Origin: Desulfuromonadales bacterium
Lineage (GTDB): Bacteria; Desulfobacterota; Desulfuromonadia; Desulfuromonadales; BM103
Direction: 5' to 3'
DNA length: 64,000 bases
Assembly (NCBI GenBank): GCA_030145205.1
Contig: JAQYVZ010000014.1
Span: 16,278 to 80,277 of the forward strand
A program made the translations under genes and the position numbers. Position 1 is the stretch's first letter; the number at the start of each line of letters is the position of its first letter. Of the stretch, positions 63,642 to 64,000 are shown one piece after another. The notes below the pieces were generated by a model. The model was not told the DNA's origin. It saw only the letters and a program-made list of their open reading frames with translations, and did no database searches.

Positions 63642-64000
63642 ATGATGTCTTTGCAAGTTGCCCAAATGGCCGTTGTCTTTGCGATACTTTCGGCCGCCGT
63701 CTCTCTGCTACTGGGGAGATGGCCCGGGATTACCAAGCTTTGCGCTTTCCTCTTGCTGGGAGTTTCAGGGGTCTTGGCAGTTTGGGCCGGGGGGCAAGTG
63801 CTGCTCAGTCAGCAGACTGAACAGTGTCTTTTGCCGATTGGGCTTCCCTGGCTGCAAAGTCACCAGATGATCGATCCACTGGCCGGGTTCTTCCTGCTCG
63901 TGGTCGGTCTCGTCACCACATTTGTGGCGATTTACGGCCCCGCTTATGTTGACGAAAACCAGAAAGATTCGTTGGGTCTGCCCGTTTTGACATGTTTTAC
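63642..64000 (+). CDS. Hydrogenase-4 subunit B-like membrane protein (3' end cut by window)
   Basis: The first 119 codons of a membrane protein: hydrophobic segments AVVFAILSAAVSLLLG, LCAFLLLGVSGVLAVWAGG, then LPIGLPWLQSHQMIDPLAGFFLLVVGLVTTFVAIYGPAYVDE. This closely follows the N-terminus of HyfB/HycC, subunits of membrane hydrogenases and related NADH dehydrogenase-like complexes. Either of two ATGs at 63642 and 63645 may start it; CAGGAAAGCAGAA lies upstream. The rest of the operon is outside the window. Confidence 0.8.
   Translation, partial: MMSLQVAQMAVVFAILSAAVSLLLGRWPGITKLCAFLLLGVSGVLAVWAGGQVLLSQQTEQCLLPIGLPWLQSHQMIDPLAGFFLLVVGLVTTFVAIYGPAYVDENQKDSLGLPVLTCF

Overview
The window looks like chromosome from an anaerobic, GC-moderate deltaproteobacterium of the Desulfuromonadales type (Geobacter/Desulfuromonas/Pelobacter relatives). 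This is an inference from gene content, not a database match. It rests on the abundant c-di-GMP and two-component signalling, the 2-oxoacid:ferredoxin oxidoreductase with a fused gamma-delta subunit, the Rrf2-controlled cysK, the hydrogenase-4 type membrane subunit, a c-type heme motif, and small families such as DUF4019 and DUF1847. No rRNA, tRNA, CRISPR array, transposase or prophage was recognised.

Layout. 1-2568: 3' part of aconitase A. 2740-7086 (minus): a signalling operon with a PAS protein carrying a broken GGDEF domain, a HEAT-repeat protein and an HD-GYP protein. 7385-9571 (minus): CheY-like receiver, methyltransferase, a DUF4019 protein and a small membrane protein. 9862-12175 (minus): secreted M23 peptidase, a small membrane ORF overlapping a PilZ gene, and a 58-codon ORF with a CXXCH heme motif. 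12216-14342: QueG-like Fe-S protein and NhaA. 14494-17742 (minus): sulfur operon rrf2-cysK-larE-membrane protein-nuclease, with a palindrome at its promoter. 17935-28947: mixed housekeeping genes (flavin-reductase-like, RsmE, retropepsin-like protease, lysA-like, MFS, polyphosphate glucokinase-like, DUF1847, histidine kinase, hisI-hisG, a second DUF4019). 29108-33276: amino-acid-binding lipoprotein, pabBC fusion, tautomerase, HIT protein, membrane protein. 33397-35217: YgiQ radical SAM.

35535-41525 (minus) reads as an amino-acid or 2-oxoacid oxidation module. An amino-acid dehydrogenase makes a 2-oxoacid, a ferredoxin oxidoreductase (gamma-delta fusion, alpha, beta) makes an acyl-CoA, and an acyl-CoA ligase handles the acid/CoA interconversion. 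41994-44266 (plus): RhlE helicase and a CvfB-like S1 protein. 44263-49751 (minus): phoB-phoR, then a terminator, then a PhnD-like lipoprotein with its own histidine kinase. 50096-53099 (plus): an FRG-domain gene, then hflK-hflC. 53408-56062 (plus): a cysteine-cluster protein, a proline-rich repeat protein and a secreted IPT/TIG protein. 56280-57996: murB and mgtC-like genes. 58033-61140 (minus): Uup ABC-F ATPase and a RelA/SpoT-like synthetase fused to TPRs. 61487-64000: cspA, an rRNA-methyltransferase-like gene (minus), an excisionase-HTH/PTS-EIIA fusion, and the start of a hyfB-like gene.

The least ordinary items are the HEAT/HD-GYP pair, which appear to share an N-terminal domain; the helically phased tandem repeats upstream of the HTH-EIIA fusion; the RelA-TPR fusion; the repeat protein/TIG cluster; and two overlooked small ORFs near the PilZ gene. 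Promoters and terminators are read by eye; none has experimental support here.
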